From NCBI RefSeq assembly GCF_007829035.1, contig NZ_VIVQ01000002.1, positions 434,001 to 498,000 on the forward strand: 64,000 bases of DNA, read 5' to 3'. Position numbers and translations under genes: made by a program. The DNA comes from Rudaeicoccus suwonensis. Its GTDB lineage: Bacteria; Actinomycetota; Actinomycetes; Actinomycetales; Dermatophilaceae. Below, in pieces: positions 1 to 9,601 of this stretch. The notes under the pieces are model-generated. The model saw only the letters and a program-made list of their open reading frames with translations, was not told the DNA's origin and ran no database searches. Each line of letters begins with the position of its first letter. Position 1 is the stretch's first letter.

Positions 1-1
1 C

Positions 2-2068
2 GACGCGACCATCCCGGCGGACAAGCTCGACCTCGGCTACTCACTCGCCTCGCTGCCCCTCACGATCACCGTCACCGACGGCAGCGGACAGTCGGCGTCG
101 GCGATCCGTGGCAGCGTTCGCACGACGCTGTCGATCGCAGGAGGAAGGGTGAGTTCGCCACTGAAGCTGGACATCGTCATACCTCTCACCCTGCCAGCTG
201 ATCCCGCGCTTTTCGGACCGACCGGCACCGCGCGAACAACCGCCTGGATCAATGCGATCGGGCCAGACTCGGCCCTGCAGCAGACGCTGACCGAGTTCCA
301 GGGACTGCCCGTGACCTGGGTGGTGGATCCGGAGATCCTCGATCCCCCGGCCGCCGCCGACAACAATCTGCCGACCCCCGCGGTGACGACCGGCTCGGCG
401 TCGGCGTCGGCGTCTTCCGGCCAGGAGTCGTCGGCATCCTCCAGCAGCTCCTCCTCCAGTCCGAGCGCGTCGTCACCGGTCCCGACGCCGACGAGCACTG
501 CCGACGGTTCGAGCAACCTCACCTCCGGCAACGCCGCTTCGTCGAGCGCAGGTGCAAGCGGGAACCCCAGCAGCTCAAGCAGTTCCGCCAGCGGCTCATC
601 GAGCAGTTCCGAGACGCCGACACCCGCCCCCACCACTCCGGCCGAACAGCTGGCGGCCGTTGTCGCCAACGCAACCTCGCGGTTCGCCGAACTCACCCAC
701 GGGCAGAACGTCTGGTGGCTGCCGTATGACGACCCCGACCTCACGGCACTGTCCGCGACAGGCGGCAGCGGATCCGCGCTGATCAACCGGGATCTCTCCG
801 TCGCGCTACCGGCTCAGCTGAGCGCCATCAGCGCCCGCCGTGCGCTTTGGCCCGTCGGCGACATGTCCGCTTCGCAGCTGTCGAGGATCGCCGTCACCTG
901 GACTCGCACCAGCACCAGTGCACCGGTCGAGGTGCTGCCGACCCGTGCGGTGGCCACTCCGCAGCAGTCGCAGATCTCGGGCGCCTACCGGCTGGCCGGC
1001 ACGTCCGGTCTGCTCACGTATGACGAAACTCTGTCGCGCACCTTTTCCGCTGGTGGCGGCGATGAGGGACTACGCACCCAACTGTTGCTCGCGCAACTGA
1101 TGGCCACGTATCAGACGTCTCCGGAATCAGCTCGCTCAGTGACACTCGTCGTTCCACGCACCGGTGGGATGCCCAGTTCGGCGCTCGCCGCCGAGGTCGC
1201 AGCGCTCGAACGCGCATCGTGGGTGTCGGTGCGCGATGACACCGAGACGACGACCGCGCTCGCGGCCGCTCCGACCACGTCGTTGCTGGGCAAACCGACC
1301 GCCGGCACGGCCTTCCCACCGGTCACCGCCACGTCCGTCAACGGCACCACCTTGCACCAACTGGGCACGGCGGCCGATCAGCTGAGTTCGCTCAGCTCGA
1401 TCCTGGTCGATGCGCAGGACGAGGTCTCCGACCGGGCACGCGCGCTCGACGTGGTCGGGTCGACCCGGTGGCGCGGGCAGGCAAGCGCTCTGAGCACCAC
1501 TCAGAAGACCGCCGACGCCGCCATGACCGCGCTTGTCGGTCAGGTCACGGTCAACCCGTCCGACATCAACTTCTTCACCGACTCCGGCCAGATCACCGTC
1601 ACGGTCGCCAACGGCCTGAACGTCCCCGTGCACGATCTCACCCTGACGCTGCTTCCACGCCGCTATCAGCTGCTGATCTCCCACAATTCCAAAACCATTG
1701 AAATCGAAGCGAACTCGCGCACGTCGACGCGCTTCGGCCTCAAGGCCGTCGGGGCCGGCACCGTCCGCGTCGACGCCACACTCACCGGGCCGCAGGGTCA
1801 GGACCTCGGTCCGGCTGTACCCGCCCAGTTGCGCATCAACGTGCAGCCCACGTCATCCTGGATGATCATCGGCGGGCTTGCGGTCATCGCGATCGCGGTG
1901 CTGATCTTCGGGCTCCGCAAGGCACTGCGACGGGGGCCGCGCACCCCGACTCCGCTCGGCGCAGGTGACGAGGCGACACCGGAGGACGCGATCGTCGACA
2001 CGGGCCTGACGACCCGGCACCGACCCACGACGACAGACCACATTGAAGGCGACCACAGCGATGAGTGA
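2..2068 (+). CDS. DUF6049 family membrane-anchored protein (5' end outside window)
   Basis: The frame is open from base 2, so the gene starts upstream; about 688 residues are visible. A GTG at 149 is internal, because the residues before it read as normal protein. A long Ser-rich low-complexity linker (about nt 395-640) precedes a mostly extracytoplasmic body. One membrane segment lies near the C-terminus (nt about 1855-1920), followed by Arg-rich residues and a short cytoplasmic tail. This is the architecture and position of the actinobacterial DUF6049 protein directly upstream of murJ (Rv3909 in M. tuberculosis). Function is unknown; a role with the flippase is suggested only by conserved linkage. 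The stop overlaps the murJ start (ATGAGTGA), so the two are probably translationally coupled. Confidence 0.8.
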   Translation, partial: DATIPADKLDLGYSLASLPLTITVTDGSGQSASAIRGSVRTTLSIAGGRVSSPLKLDIVIPLTLPADPALFGPTGTARTTAWINAIGPDSALQQTLTEFQGLPVTWVVDPEILDPPAAADNNLPTPAVTTGSASASASSGQESSASSSSSSSSPSASSPVPTPTSTADGSSNLTSGNAASSSAGASGNPSSSSSSASGSSSSSETPTPAPTTPAEQLAAVVANATSRFAELTHGQNVWWLPYDDPDLTALSATGGSGSALINRDLSVALPAQLSAISARRALWPVGDMSASQLSRIAVTWTRTSTSAPVEVLPTRAVATPQQSQISGAYRLAGTSGLLTYDETLSRTFSAGGGDEGLRTQLLLAQLMATYQTSPESARSVTLVVPRTGGMPSSALAAEVAALERASWVSVRDDTETTTALAAAPTTSLLGKPTAGTAFPPVTATSVNGTTLHQLGTAADQLSSLSSILVDAQDEVSDRARALDVVGSTRWRGQASALSTTQKTADAAMTALVGQVTVNPSDINFFTDSGQITVTVANGLNVPVHDLTLTLLPRRYQLLISHNSKTIEIEANSRTSTRFGLKAVGAGTVRVDATLTGPQGQDLGPAVPAQLRINVQPTSSWMIIGGLAVIAIAVLIFGLRKALRRGPRTPTPLGAGDEATPEDAIVDTGLTTRHRPTTTDHIEGDHSDE

Positions 2069-4034
2069 CCGCGAGCGCCATACCCTCGGCGAGCTGTATG
2101 CCGAGGCCGCCGCGCCGCGCCGCGCCGACACCGTCGCACCGGAATCCCCCGGCAGCCTGGGTCAGCAGTACGCCGCCTGGATCGGTGAGGACTCCGGCTA
2201 CCTGCCGGTGGCCGACCCGGCCGAGATCGCGCGTCGCCGAGCGGCGTCGGCAGCCGATGCAGGGTCAGGGAACGGCCCCTCCCCCGACGCCGGCGATGCG
2301 GCATACGGCACGGCTGCGTCGCTGGGCGCGGCATACGCGTCCACGGCACACGGATCTGCAACGCGCGGAGTCGACGGCGCGGTCGACCCGGCGACCAGCA
2401 CACCGGCAGCCGATGCAGCGCTCGAGTCCGGCGCCCGGGGTATCGGCCGCGCGAGCGCGATCATGGCGGCCGGCACCATGGTCTCGCGATTGCTCGGTCT
2501 GGTGCGCACCTGGCTGCTCATCTGGCTGATCGGCAGCACGACGATCGCCGGTGACGCGTTCGCAACCGCCAACCAGTTGCCGAACATGATCTACATCCTG
2601 CTGGCCGGCGGCGTGATCAACGTGGTGCTCGTGCCGCAGATCACCCGGGCGCTGAGTCACCCGGACGGCGGCAAGGCCTTCACCGACAGGTTGCTGACCC
2701 TGGCGATGACGATCCTGCTCGGCGTGACGATCGTGTTCACCGCGGCATCGCCCTTGCTGTTCAAATTGTTTTCACTGTCGTCCTCGGGTGAGACCTGGCG
2801 GCTGGGCGCCATCTTCACCGCCATCTGCCTGCCGCAGATCTTCTTCTACGGCCTGTACACGCTGCTGGGCGAGGTGCTCAACGCGCGCAGCCGGTTCGGT
2901 GCGCCGATGTGGTCGCCGGTGCTGGCCAACGTCTTCGCGATCGCAGGCATCATCTGGCTGCTGATGCAGACCTCCGGCGGCCGACCGGTGGGCGCGGTCG
3001 ACCGGTGGACGATGCCGATGATCGTGGTGCTCGCCGGTTCGGCGACCCTCGGCATCGTGGCGCAGGCGCTCGCGCTGATCCCTCCGCTGCGCCGGGCGGG
3101 CTACCGCTTCACACCGAACTTCACCTTCCGCGGTGTGGGGCTGCGCACCACCTCGCGCATCGCGGTCTGGGCGTTCCTCGCGGTCGTCGTGCAGCAACTC
3201 GGCATGCTGGTGTCGACCAACGTGCTCAACAAGGCGGGCGGCACCCAGGCACAGGCCGTGGCCTTCCTGCTGTTCATGTTGCCGCATTCGCTGGTCACCC
3301 TCAGCCTGATCACGGCGTTGTTCACCCGTATGTCGCGGGCGGCTCATCGCGGTGACACCCGAGCCGTGGTCGGTGACGTCCGCCTGAGCCTGCGGCTGTC
3401 CGGCGTCGCCACGATCCCCGCGACGATCGGCTCGCTGGCGCTGGTGATGCCGATCGTGCACACGATGTGGCCGGCCGTCGACGCCACGGCCATCGGCCGG
3501 CAGACCATCGCGATGCTGCTGGGTCTGGTGCCGTTCACCGTGTGCGTCATCGTGCAGCGGGTGTTCTACGCCTATGAGGACGCACGGACACCGTTCCGGA
3601 TGCAGGTCATCTGCACCGTCATCGCCAGCGTGTTCACCCTCGTGTCGTTCGCCGTGCTGTCCGACCCGTGGGTCGGTTCGGGTGTGGCGTTCGCGCAGTC
3701 GCTCAGTTACATCATCGAGGCGATCATCGGTTTCTGGTGGCTGCGGCGAATGCTCGGCGGGGTGCCGGTGTCGGACGTCGTGCGCGCCTACAGCCGTCTC
3801 GGTGTCGCCGCTGTCGCCGCCACCGTCGTCGCGGTGGCGATCGAGCTCGGTGTCGGACAGCTCATCGACACCGACCATCGCGTCGGGGCGCTGCTCTCGC
3901 TGCTGCTCGGCGGCGCTGCCTTCGTCGTGATCTACTTCGGTGGCGCTCGCCGAATGCGTGTTGCCGAGGTCGAAGAACTCGTCCAGCAGGTGACCGGACG
4001 GCTCGGCGGATTGCGCCGGTTGACCGGCCGCTGA
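2061..4034 (+). CDS. murJ: MurJ lipid II flippase
   Basis: MurJ (MviN) flips lipid II across the cytoplasmic membrane for peptidoglycan synthesis. The 657-residue protein has a hydrophilic N-terminal extension of about 120 residues rich in Ala, Asp and Gly, then a polytopic membrane domain starting at GIGRASAIMAAGTMVSRLLG, with the MVSRLLGLVR motif typical of the MviN/MurJ family in the MOP superfamily, and about 14 membrane segments. ATG 2061 is preferred over a TTG at 2043 because it overlaps the upstream stop. In M. tuberculosis the flippase is fused to an intracellular pseudokinase and an extracellular domain; here the protein ends after the membrane domain and those parts are a separate downstream gene. 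Confidence 0.93.
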   Translation: MSDRERHTLGELYAEAAAPRRADTVAPESPGSLGQQYAAWIGEDSGYLPVADPAEIARRRAASAADAGSGNGPSPDAGDAAYGTAASLGAAYASTAHGSATRGVDGAVDPATSTPAADAALESGARGIGRASAIMAAGTMVSRLLGLVRTWLLIWLIGSTTIAGDAFATANQLPNMIYILLAGGVINVVLVPQITRALSHPDGGKAFTDRLLTLAMTILLGVTIVFTAASPLLFKLFSLSSSGETWRLGAIFTAICLPQIFFYGLYTLLGEVLNARSRFGAPMWSPVLANVFAIAGIIWLLMQTSGGRPVGAVDRWTMPMIVVLAGSATLGIVAQALALIPPLRRAGYRFTPNFTFRGVGLRTTSRIAVWAFLAVVVQQLGMLVSTNVLNKAGGTQAQAVAFLLFMLPHSLVTLSLITALFTRMSRAAHRGDTRAVVGDVRLSLRLSGVATIPATIGSLALVMPIVHTMWPAVDATAIGRQTIAMLLGLVPFTVCVIVQRVFYAYEDARTPFRMQVICTVIASVFTLVSFAVLSDPWVGSGVAFAQSLSYIIEAIIGFWWLRRMLGGVPVSDVVRAYSRLGVAAVAATVVAVAIELGVGQLIDTDHRVGALLSLLLGGAAFVVIYFGGARRMRVAEVEELVQQVTGRLGGLRRLTGR

Positions 4035-4178
4035 GCCCTGCCTGGCCGATCGTGGCGGCTTCGGCTCCTAAGATGGCCCGGGACAGCCTCCCGTCACGTC
4101 GTCCGGCGCGGCAGGGGCGGACACCAGCAGACTGGCCCCGCCGATCGACCGACGGGGTATGACGGGAGCGATTCTGCA

Positions 4179-5924
4179 GTGCAGCGCATCGGCGAGGACA
4201 CCGTGCTGGCGGGGCGCTACACCCTGACCCGCAAGCTGACGGATCGTGGCGGCAACGCCCTGTGGATGGCGACCGACGGAACCCTCGACCGCGACGTCAC
4301 CGCGACCGTCTTCGATGCGTCCGGGCCGTACGCCGAAGCAGCGCTCGACAGCGCACGGCGAGCTGCCGGCGTCGAGGACCACCACTTCCCGCGCGTGCTC
4401 GATGTCGGCAGCGAGGACGGCACGGCATACGTCATCACCGAGTCGCTGCACGGAGCCGAGTCGATGACGGCCCTGTTGCAATTCGGCACCCTGCCGCCGG
4501 AGGAGGTCCGCCGCCTGATCGGTGAGGCCTCCGGTGGACTCGCTGCCGCGAGCGTCCGTGGCCTGCACCACCTGCATCTCACCCCGCACGACATCGTGCG
4601 ATCACCGGACGGCTCCGTGTCGGTGCTCGGTCTGCCCACCGACGCCGCGCTCTCCGGTGCCGACGATCTGGGTTCCGAGCAGGCGTCGCGAGCCGACACG
4701 CTCGCCCTGGTGCGCATCGTCTACGCCGGTCTCACCGGTCGCTGGCCAGGAGAGGGCGACGTGGCCGACCTGCCGACGGTCGAGCGTCGCGTCGACGGCG
4801 AGCTGCCGCTGCCCAGCGAACTCGCAAGCGGTGTGCCCGGCGATCTCGACACCCTCTGCCGCACCGCTCTGGGCGATGACCAAGGTCCCCGCACACCAGG
4901 CGAACTCGCGCGGCAGCTGTCTCCGTGGTCGGCCGAACGTGTACACAGCGACGGTGTCCGGCCGGCAGCAGGGACGCGCAGCGTCGGCAGCAGACCGTCC
5001 GAATCACGCCTTCCGGCCGCGCGGCCTGGTTCCCGTGGAGCAGGCGCCGGGACGACCGGCGCCTCCACCGGGCGACCGGGTGGCGCGACCGACGACACAC
5101 AGCGGCATACAGCACGATCGACTGCCGACGACACCATGGTCGGTGCCGTGCCCGGGCTCGATGCCGACGAGACGGCAATGATCCCCAAGGCGGCGATCGC
5201 GTCTGCCCGCGAGCGCACGGCCGTGCGACCGCGCGACGACCGGCGCGACTACGACCCGTCGTTCGAAGAGCTCGAGCCCCCGGTTCCGCTCCTGCAGGGT
5301 CACTTCGAACCCGACAAGCAATCCAGCCGTATGGCGCTGCTGTTCGTCGCTGTGATGGTCATCGTCGCCATCGCGCTCGCGGCAATCGGTCTGCACGGCA
5401 TCGGCAGTTCCGGGAAGGCAGCGACGACCCCGTCAGCTTCGGCGCCGTCATCGAGCAGGTCGTCGTCGAGCCCGTCGGCGACCCCGTCGCCGACCGCCAC
5501 GGTCATCACGCCGACCGCTATCAGCGCCTACGGCACCGGCGGAGGCGACTACCCCGGTTACGCACAGCTGGCCATCGACGGCAACCAGTCGACGTACTGG
5601 CGCAGCTACCACTACGCCACCAGCTCGTTCGGCGGGCTCAAGAGCGGCGTCGGCCTGCTGCTGAATCTCGGTGGCGACCGGACGGTCGGATCGGTCAAGA
5701 TCACCACGACCGGTGGCCCGTCGACGATCCAGGTGTTCGTCACCGACGAGAAGGACACCGTTCAGGGGCAGACCCCGGTCGCCACGCTCACCGGCTCCGG
5801 CACTCAGACCGCGCAGGCCAATGGCGCCAAGGGGCAGTACATCATCGTCTGGGTGACCCAGCTGAGCCAGCAGCCCAACGGGGAGTACCGCGAGAAGATC
5901 AACGAGATCCAGGTGACTTCGTGA
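4179..5924 (+). CDS. Pseudokinase with extracellular discoidin-like domain (MviN C-terminal part as separate gene)
   Basis: 581 residues from GTG 4179, with GGGAG about 9 nt upstream. Residues 1-250 follow a protein-kinase fold (GRYTLTRKLTDRGGNALWMA), but the catalytic loop reads HLHLTPHDI in place of HRD and the DFG position reads VLGLPT, so it is most likely inactive. A Pro/Ser/Thr-rich linker follows, then one membrane segment (about residues 385-408), a Ser/Thr-rich extracellular linker and a C-terminal beta domain of galactose-binding/discoidin type (LAIDGNQSTYWRS). This order equals the C-terminal half of mycobacterial MviN, whose pseudokinase binds FhaA when phosphorylated. Here it is unfused, with a 144-bp gap after murJ. 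The last four bases overlap the sigM start. Confidence 0.85.
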   Translation: MQRIGEDTVLAGRYTLTRKLTDRGGNALWMATDGTLDRDVTATVFDASGPYAEAALDSARRAAGVEDHHFPRVLDVGSEDGTAYVITESLHGAESMTALLQFGTLPPEEVRRLIGEASGGLAAASVRGLHHLHLTPHDIVRSPDGSVSVLGLPTDAALSGADDLGSEQASRADTLALVRIVYAGLTGRWPGEGDVADLPTVERRVDGELPLPSELASGVPGDLDTLCRTALGDDQGPRTPGELARQLSPWSAERVHSDGVRPAAGTRSVGSRPSESRLPAARPGSRGAGAGTTGASTGRPGGATDDTQRHTARSTADDTMVGAVPGLDADETAMIPKAAIASARERTAVRPRDDRRDYDPSFEELEPPVPLLQGHFEPDKQSSRMALLFVAVMVIVAIALAAIGLHGIGSSGKAATTPSASAPSSSRSSSSPSATPSPTATVITPTAISAYGTGGGDYPGYAQLAIDGNQSTYWRSYHYATSSFGGLKSGVGLLLNLGGDRTVGSVKITTTGGPSTIQVFVTDEKDTVQGQTPVATLTGSGTQTAQANGAKGQYIIVWVTQLSQQPNGEYREKINEIQVTS

Positions 5925-6490
5925 GTCTGCAGGTCCCGCTCGCCGAGCGTGGCGACCGCGAGCTGCTGGCTGCGCACTGCGCCGGCGACCCGGACGCGTT
6001 CGGCGAACTGTTCCGTCGGCACAAGGACAGGATGTGGGCGGTCGCACTTCGCACCTGCCGCGACCCCGAACTTGCGGCGGACGCGGTGCAGGACGGATTC
6101 ATCTCCGCCTTCCGACGGGCCGACTCCTTCCGCGGCGATGCGCAGGTCACCACCTGGCTGCACCGCATCGTCGTCAACGCCTGCCTCGACCGGTTACGAC
6201 GGATCAAGCCCACCAGTGAGTTGCCCGAGTACGACCTGGCCGACCGGCGCGACGCCCACAGCAGCACGGTGGTTCGTCTGGACGTGCAGGAGGCGCTCGG
6301 CAAGATCCCCGAAGGGCAGCGGCTTGCGCTTGCCCTCGTCGACATGGAGGGTCTGTCGGTCGCTGAGGCTGCGGTGGCGCTCGGAGTCGCTGAGGGGACC
6401 GTCAAGTCGCGCTGCGCACGCGGCCGTTCCGCCCTCGCGGAGTTGCTCCGGGATCAGCACGGCGGGGCATATCTGCAAGGCGGTGCGTGA
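5921..6490 (+). CDS. sigM: ECF RNA polymerase sigma factor, SigM-like
   Basis: 189 residues from GTG 5921, which overlaps the previous stop (GTGA). Sigma region 2 is seen at DAFGELFRRHKDRMW and AADAVQDGFISAFRRA, region 4 at QRLALALVDMEGLSVAEAAV followed by GVAEGTVKSRCARGRSAL. Length and domain order fit a group-IV (ECF) sigma factor. Position between the MurJ/pseudokinase pair and an anti-sigma-like membrane protein followed by trxBA matches sigM-rsmA-trxB2-trxC of M. tuberculosis. It probably directs a small envelope or redox stress regulon. Confidence 0.9.
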   Translation: MSLQVPLAERGDRELLAAHCAGDPDAFGELFRRHKDRMWAVALRTCRDPELAADAVQDGFISAFRRADSFRGDAQVTTWLHRIVVNACLDRLRRIKPTSELPEYDLADRRDAHSSTVVRLDVQEALGKIPEGQRLALALVDMEGLSVAEAAVALGVAEGTVKSRCARGRSALAELLRDQHGGAYLQGGA

Positions 6491-6629
6491 TGCGTGGAAC
6501 CAACCGGCGAGTGCGTGCGTCGGAGCAGGGACTGATGTTGGAATCCCACCCGTCGTGTGCCACCAGTGCGCGATGGAACCACCTCCTGGCATCCGTCGTC
6601 TCACCTCTTACCCAGACTGGAGGAAGGCC

Positions 6630-7436
6630 GTGACGACGCCGCCGACGCACGACGAGTTCGAGAATGACCCGACCGGCATGGGAGCGCTGCTGCGCGCCCA
6701 GCCCGACCCGGGTCCGATGCCCGCTGCCGTCAGCGACAGCATCCTCGCCGCGCTCGCCCAGGAACAATCCGCCCGGCCACCCTCGGGCAACGTCACTCCG
6801 CTGACACGCCTGCCTGCCGCCCGTGTGCCGGCCACCCCCGCGGCAGGCCCCACAGAGGGCTCCGCCGAGTCCGCCGACGCCCCGACCCCTGATGCCCGGA
6901 CCACCGATGCCCCAACTGACATCCGCTCGGCCGGGGGCAACAACCGCTGGCTGAAGGTCGTCGGCGGACTGGTCGCGGCCGCCGTGGTCGGCACGGTCGC
7001 GGTGGTCGGCGTGAACTCGCTCGGTGGCAACAACGCGCCCACGACCGCCGCACCGTCCACCGCCGGCACCGGCCACGTCGACCCCGATCAGGTGGCTGCG
7101 GTCACCCAGGTCTCGGCGAGCTCGATCAACTACACGGCTGCGGACTTCAACCAGCAGGCGGCGTCGATGGCAGCCTCACCGGTGCGTTCGCCCGACCCGG
7201 CGCAGATCGCGCAGTTCGGTTCGCTGGCCTCGCCGAAGGGCATCATCGCCTGCGTGGGCGCCATCGGCACCTCGCTGCTCGACCACCCCGACAAGGTGCG
7301 GGTGGACCTTGCGACATACGACGGGAAGCCCGCGGTCATCGTCGTGGTGACCAAGGGCAGTGTGCGCACGGCCTTCGCGGTGTCGACGACCTGCAGCGAG
7401 TCGCAGGCGCCGCTCGTGGCCCCGCGCACTATCTAG
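6630..7436 (+). CDS. Probable membrane anti-sigma factor (RsmA-like)
   Basis: 268 residues from GTG 6630, chosen because GGAGGAAGG ends a few bases upstream; an in-frame ATG at 6573 lacks a good site. The N-terminal 105 residues are hydrophilic and Pro/Ala-rich, one membrane segment lies at about residues 108-128 (LKVVGGLVAAAVVGTVAVVG), and the C-terminal 130 residues are extracytoplasmic with two cysteines. This is the topology of anti-sigma factors that hold an ECF sigma at the membrane. No zinc-binding anti-sigma motif (HxxxCxxC) is visible. Assignment rests on topology and position directly after sigM. Confidence 0.7.
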   Translation: MTTPPTHDEFENDPTGMGALLRAQPDPGPMPAAVSDSILAALAQEQSARPPSGNVTPLTRLPAARVPATPAAGPTEGSAESADAPTPDARTTDAPTDIRSAGGNNRWLKVVGGLVAAAVVGTVAVVGVNSLGGNNAPTTAAPSTAGTGHVDPDQVAAVTQVSASSINYTAADFNQQAASMAASPVRSPDPAQIAQFGSLASPKGIIACVGAIGTSLLDHPDKVRVDLATYDGKPAVIVVVTKGSVRTAFAVSTTCSESQAPLVAPRTI

Positions 7437-7511
7437 GGCGTATGTCCTAATAGGTAGTGCGGAGAAGACATTCAAGAACTGCACCATTCGGGACCTTCAT
7501 ACACTTGGAAG

Positions 7512-7847
7512 ATGCAGGCTGACATGCGACATGGCGCGGATCCGCTCCGCGCTGAGCTCGATAGTCGGTGGCGCGAGTATCTCGATTCGGCAGCGGTCCT
7601 CCCTGACCATGAAGAGTGGATGCTGCGAGCAGTGACCGAGTACCGTGACGAGATCGTGCACCTCGGCGCTCAAGAACTCAACGCATGCGCGGTTCAGCCA
7701 TGGAACGATGAGAACGCGCGGCTCGCTTATAAACGCTATCTGGACGCGGCTCGCAAATATGACCAGAATCCGGATGTCTGGGAGAGCGCGTATTGGTCTG
7801 CTCTTCGAGAGCGTTTGCCATCGAATCGTCCAATGACTCTTGAGTAG
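7512..7847 (+). CDS. Hypothetical protein, 111 residues
   Basis: Not recognised. The protein is charged and helical in composition, with Trp and Tyr spread along it (RWREYLDSA, ARKYDQNPDVWESAYW), unlike shadow reading frames here that are Arg/Ser/Pro-rich. ATG 7512 has GGAAG directly upstream, which is too close; ATG 7524 is an alternative. It interrupts the expected anti-sigma to trxB order, and local base composition is a little lower in GC than the neighbours, so it may be a late insertion. Confidence 0.45.
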   Translation: MQADMRHGADPLRAELDSRWREYLDSAAVLPDHEEWMLRAVTEYRDEIVHLGAQELNACAVQPWNDENARLAYKRYLDAARKYDQNPDVWESAYWSALRERLPSNRPMTLE

Positions 7848-8098
7848 CAGCAGAGCTAAGGCGTGCATGTTGGTCGTCGCCCAAGCGGGTGCCCCCAACC
7901 ACCCGAGCTCGACGGCAGCAGCCGCCAAGTCTCGCCCGCTGCTCGTCCTTGGACACCCCCGACACCGCGACGCCGTAGAACTTGATCCCATCCGACTGGC
8001 GCCACCATGAAGTGGATAGGGAGACACGCCCCCAAGCCGCGTCGATCCGAACCTGTGATTTCGCGACGCACCTGTTGACCCGGGCTTCATGACGAGCG
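7848..8098. other. Intergenic stretch without a recognisable gene
   Basis: No convincing gene. On the minus strand two short stretches in different frames look protein-like (around 7870-7990), which could be a decayed gene, but no family could be named. The 3' end leads into the trxB promoter. Confidence 0.4.
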
Positions 8099-8125
8099 GG
8101 GAACATCCGCCGCCTACGATCTGTT
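8099..8125 (+). promoter_or_regulatory. Probable SigR/SigM-type ECF promoter of trxBA
   Basis: GGGAAC at 8099-8104, an 18-base spacer, then GTT at 8123-8125 matches the oxidative-stress ECF consensus GGGAAY-N18-GTT that drives trxB in Streptomyces. A 7-bp hairpin (GAGCCGG 8135-8141 with CCGGCTC 8147-8153) lies in the short leader before the GTG start at 8179. The sigma gene 2 kb upstream is a natural candidate, but this is inference. Confidence 0.6.
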
Positions 8126-8178
8126 GTGCTGCATGAGCCGGGCGATCCGGCTCTCGTCATCTGCTTTGGAGTGAATCA

Positions 8179-9156
8179 GTGAGCGAGCCTCGCACCGTCA
8201 TCATCATCGGTTCCGGCCCGGCGGGTTACACCGCCGCCGTGTATGCCGCGCGTGCCAACCTGGCCCCTCTGGTCTTCGAAGGTTCGGTGACCTCCGGCGG
8301 CGCGCTGATGAACACCACCGAGGTCGAGAACTTCCCGGGCTTCGCCGAGGGCATCATGGGCCCGGACCTGATGCTGCAGATGCGCGCCCAGGCGGAGCGT
8401 TTCGGCGCCGAACTCGTGCGCGACGATGTCACCGCGGTCGACCTGACCGGTCCGGTCAAGCGGGTCACCGACGGTGAGGGGACAGTCCACGAGGCGCACG
8501 CGGTGATCCTGGCGATGGGATCGGCATACCGCGAGCTGGGCCTGCCCGATGAGAAGCGGCTGTCCGGTCACGGCGTCTCGTGGTGCGCCACCTGCGACGG
8601 TGCCTTTTTCCGCGGTCAGGACATCATGGTCGTCGGCGGTGGGGACTCCGCACTGGAAGAGGCAGGCTTCCTCACCCGGTTCGCTTCGTCGGTGACGCTG
8701 GTGCACCGTCGTGACGAGTTGCGCGCCTCCAAGATCATGGCCGACCGGGCCAAGTCCAACGACAAAATCTCGTTCGCCTGGAACAGCGAGATCACCGCGA
8801 TCCACGGCGACCCGAAGGTCAGTTCGGTGACGCTGCGCGACACCGTCACCGGTGAGACGCGCGAGCAGGACACCAGCGCTGTCTTCGTGGCCATCGGGCA
8901 TCTGCCGCGCAACGAGCTTGTCACCGGTCAGGTGGACACTGACGACGAGGGTTACGTGCTGGTCGGGCACGGCACCACGGCGACCAACCTCGAGGGTGTC
9001 TTCGCCTGCGGTGACCTGGTCGACCACACCTACCGTCAGGCGATCACCGCTGCAGGCTCCGGGTGTGCTGCCGCACTCGACGCCGAGCGCTACCTCGCGC
9101 ACGTCAGTGTTGCCGAGGTGCCACTGCCGGAGTCCGAGCAGGCCGTGGTGGTCTGA
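8179..9156 (+). CDS. trxB: Thioredoxin reductase
   Basis: Cytoplasmic FAD enzyme that passes electrons from NADPH to thioredoxin. The 325 residues include the N-terminal FAD-binding [16 protein letters not shown], the redox pair CATC at Cys136/Cys139, the NADPH-binding GGGDSALEE, and [10 protein letters not shown] near the C-terminus. Length is typical of the low-molecular-weight bacterial type. GTG 8179 starts the protein at the usual distance from the FAD motif. trxA follows after 86 bp, probably in one transcript from the ECF-type promoter at 8099. Confidence 0.97.
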   Translation: MSEPRTVIIIGSGPAGYTAAVYAARANLAPLVFEGSVTSGGALMNTTEVENFPGFAEGIMGPDLMLQMRAQAERFGAELVRDDVTAVDLTGPVKRVTDGEGTVHEAHAVILAMGSAYRELGLPDEKRLSGHGVSWCATCDGAFFRGQDIMVVGGGDSALEEAGFLTRFASSVTLVHRRDELRASKIMADRAKSNDKISFAWNSEITAIHGDPKVSSVTLRDTVTGETREQDTSAVFVAIGHLPRNELVTGQVDTDDEGYVLVGHGTTATNLEGVFACGDLVDHTYRQAITAAGSGCAAALDAERYLAHVSVAEVPLPESEQAVVV

Positions 9157-9242
9157 GCGGCGACGTAGCTGTCGGATTCACCAGAACGCCTGTCACACAA
9201 CAGTTTTCATATTCCCAGCCATCAACCGAAAGGACATCCATC

Positions 9243-9572
9243 ATGGGTGCAGCCACCAAGGACACCTCCGACGCCACCTTCGAGGCAGATGTCCTCAAGA
9301 GTGACAAGCCGGTTCTCGTCGACTTCTGGGCGCCCTGGTGCGGCCCGTGCAAGGCGCTGGCACCGGTCATCGACGAGATCGCCGCGGCCCACAGCGACAA
9401 GCTGACCGTCGTCAAGCTCAACACCGACGACAACCCGCAGACCTCGCAGAAGTACGGCATCACCGGCATTCCGACGCTGAACGTCTACCAGAACGGCGAG
9501 GTCGTCAAGACGATCGTCGGCGTGATGCCGAAGCCGAAGCTGGTCAAGGAGCTCGAAGCCTTCATCGGCTGA
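9243..9572 (+). CDS. trxA: Thioredoxin
   Basis: 109 residues with the classical WCGPC active site (Cys33, Cys36) and the cis-proline turn in GIPTLNVY. ATG 9243 is preceded by GAAAGGA at good spacing. It reduces protein disulfides, using electrons from the adjacent thioredoxin reductase. A perfect 19-bp hairpin ends the transcript at 9602-9642. Confidence 0.97.
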   Translation: MGAATKDTSDATFEADVLKSDKPVLVDFWAPWCGPCKALAPVIDEIAAAHSDKLTVVKLNTDDNPQTSQKYGITGIPTLNVYQNGEVVKTIVGVMPKPKLVKELEAFIG

Positions 9573-9601
9573 CCCGAGCCCTCGCACCACCGCACGTCGA
9601 G

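Noticed and set aside
7497-8090. A 197-residue minus-strand gene opposite the 7512 ORF
   Set aside because: It has no motif or start signal, and the plus-strand 111-residue frame has more natural composition. A decayed gene in 7870-7990 cannot be excluded.
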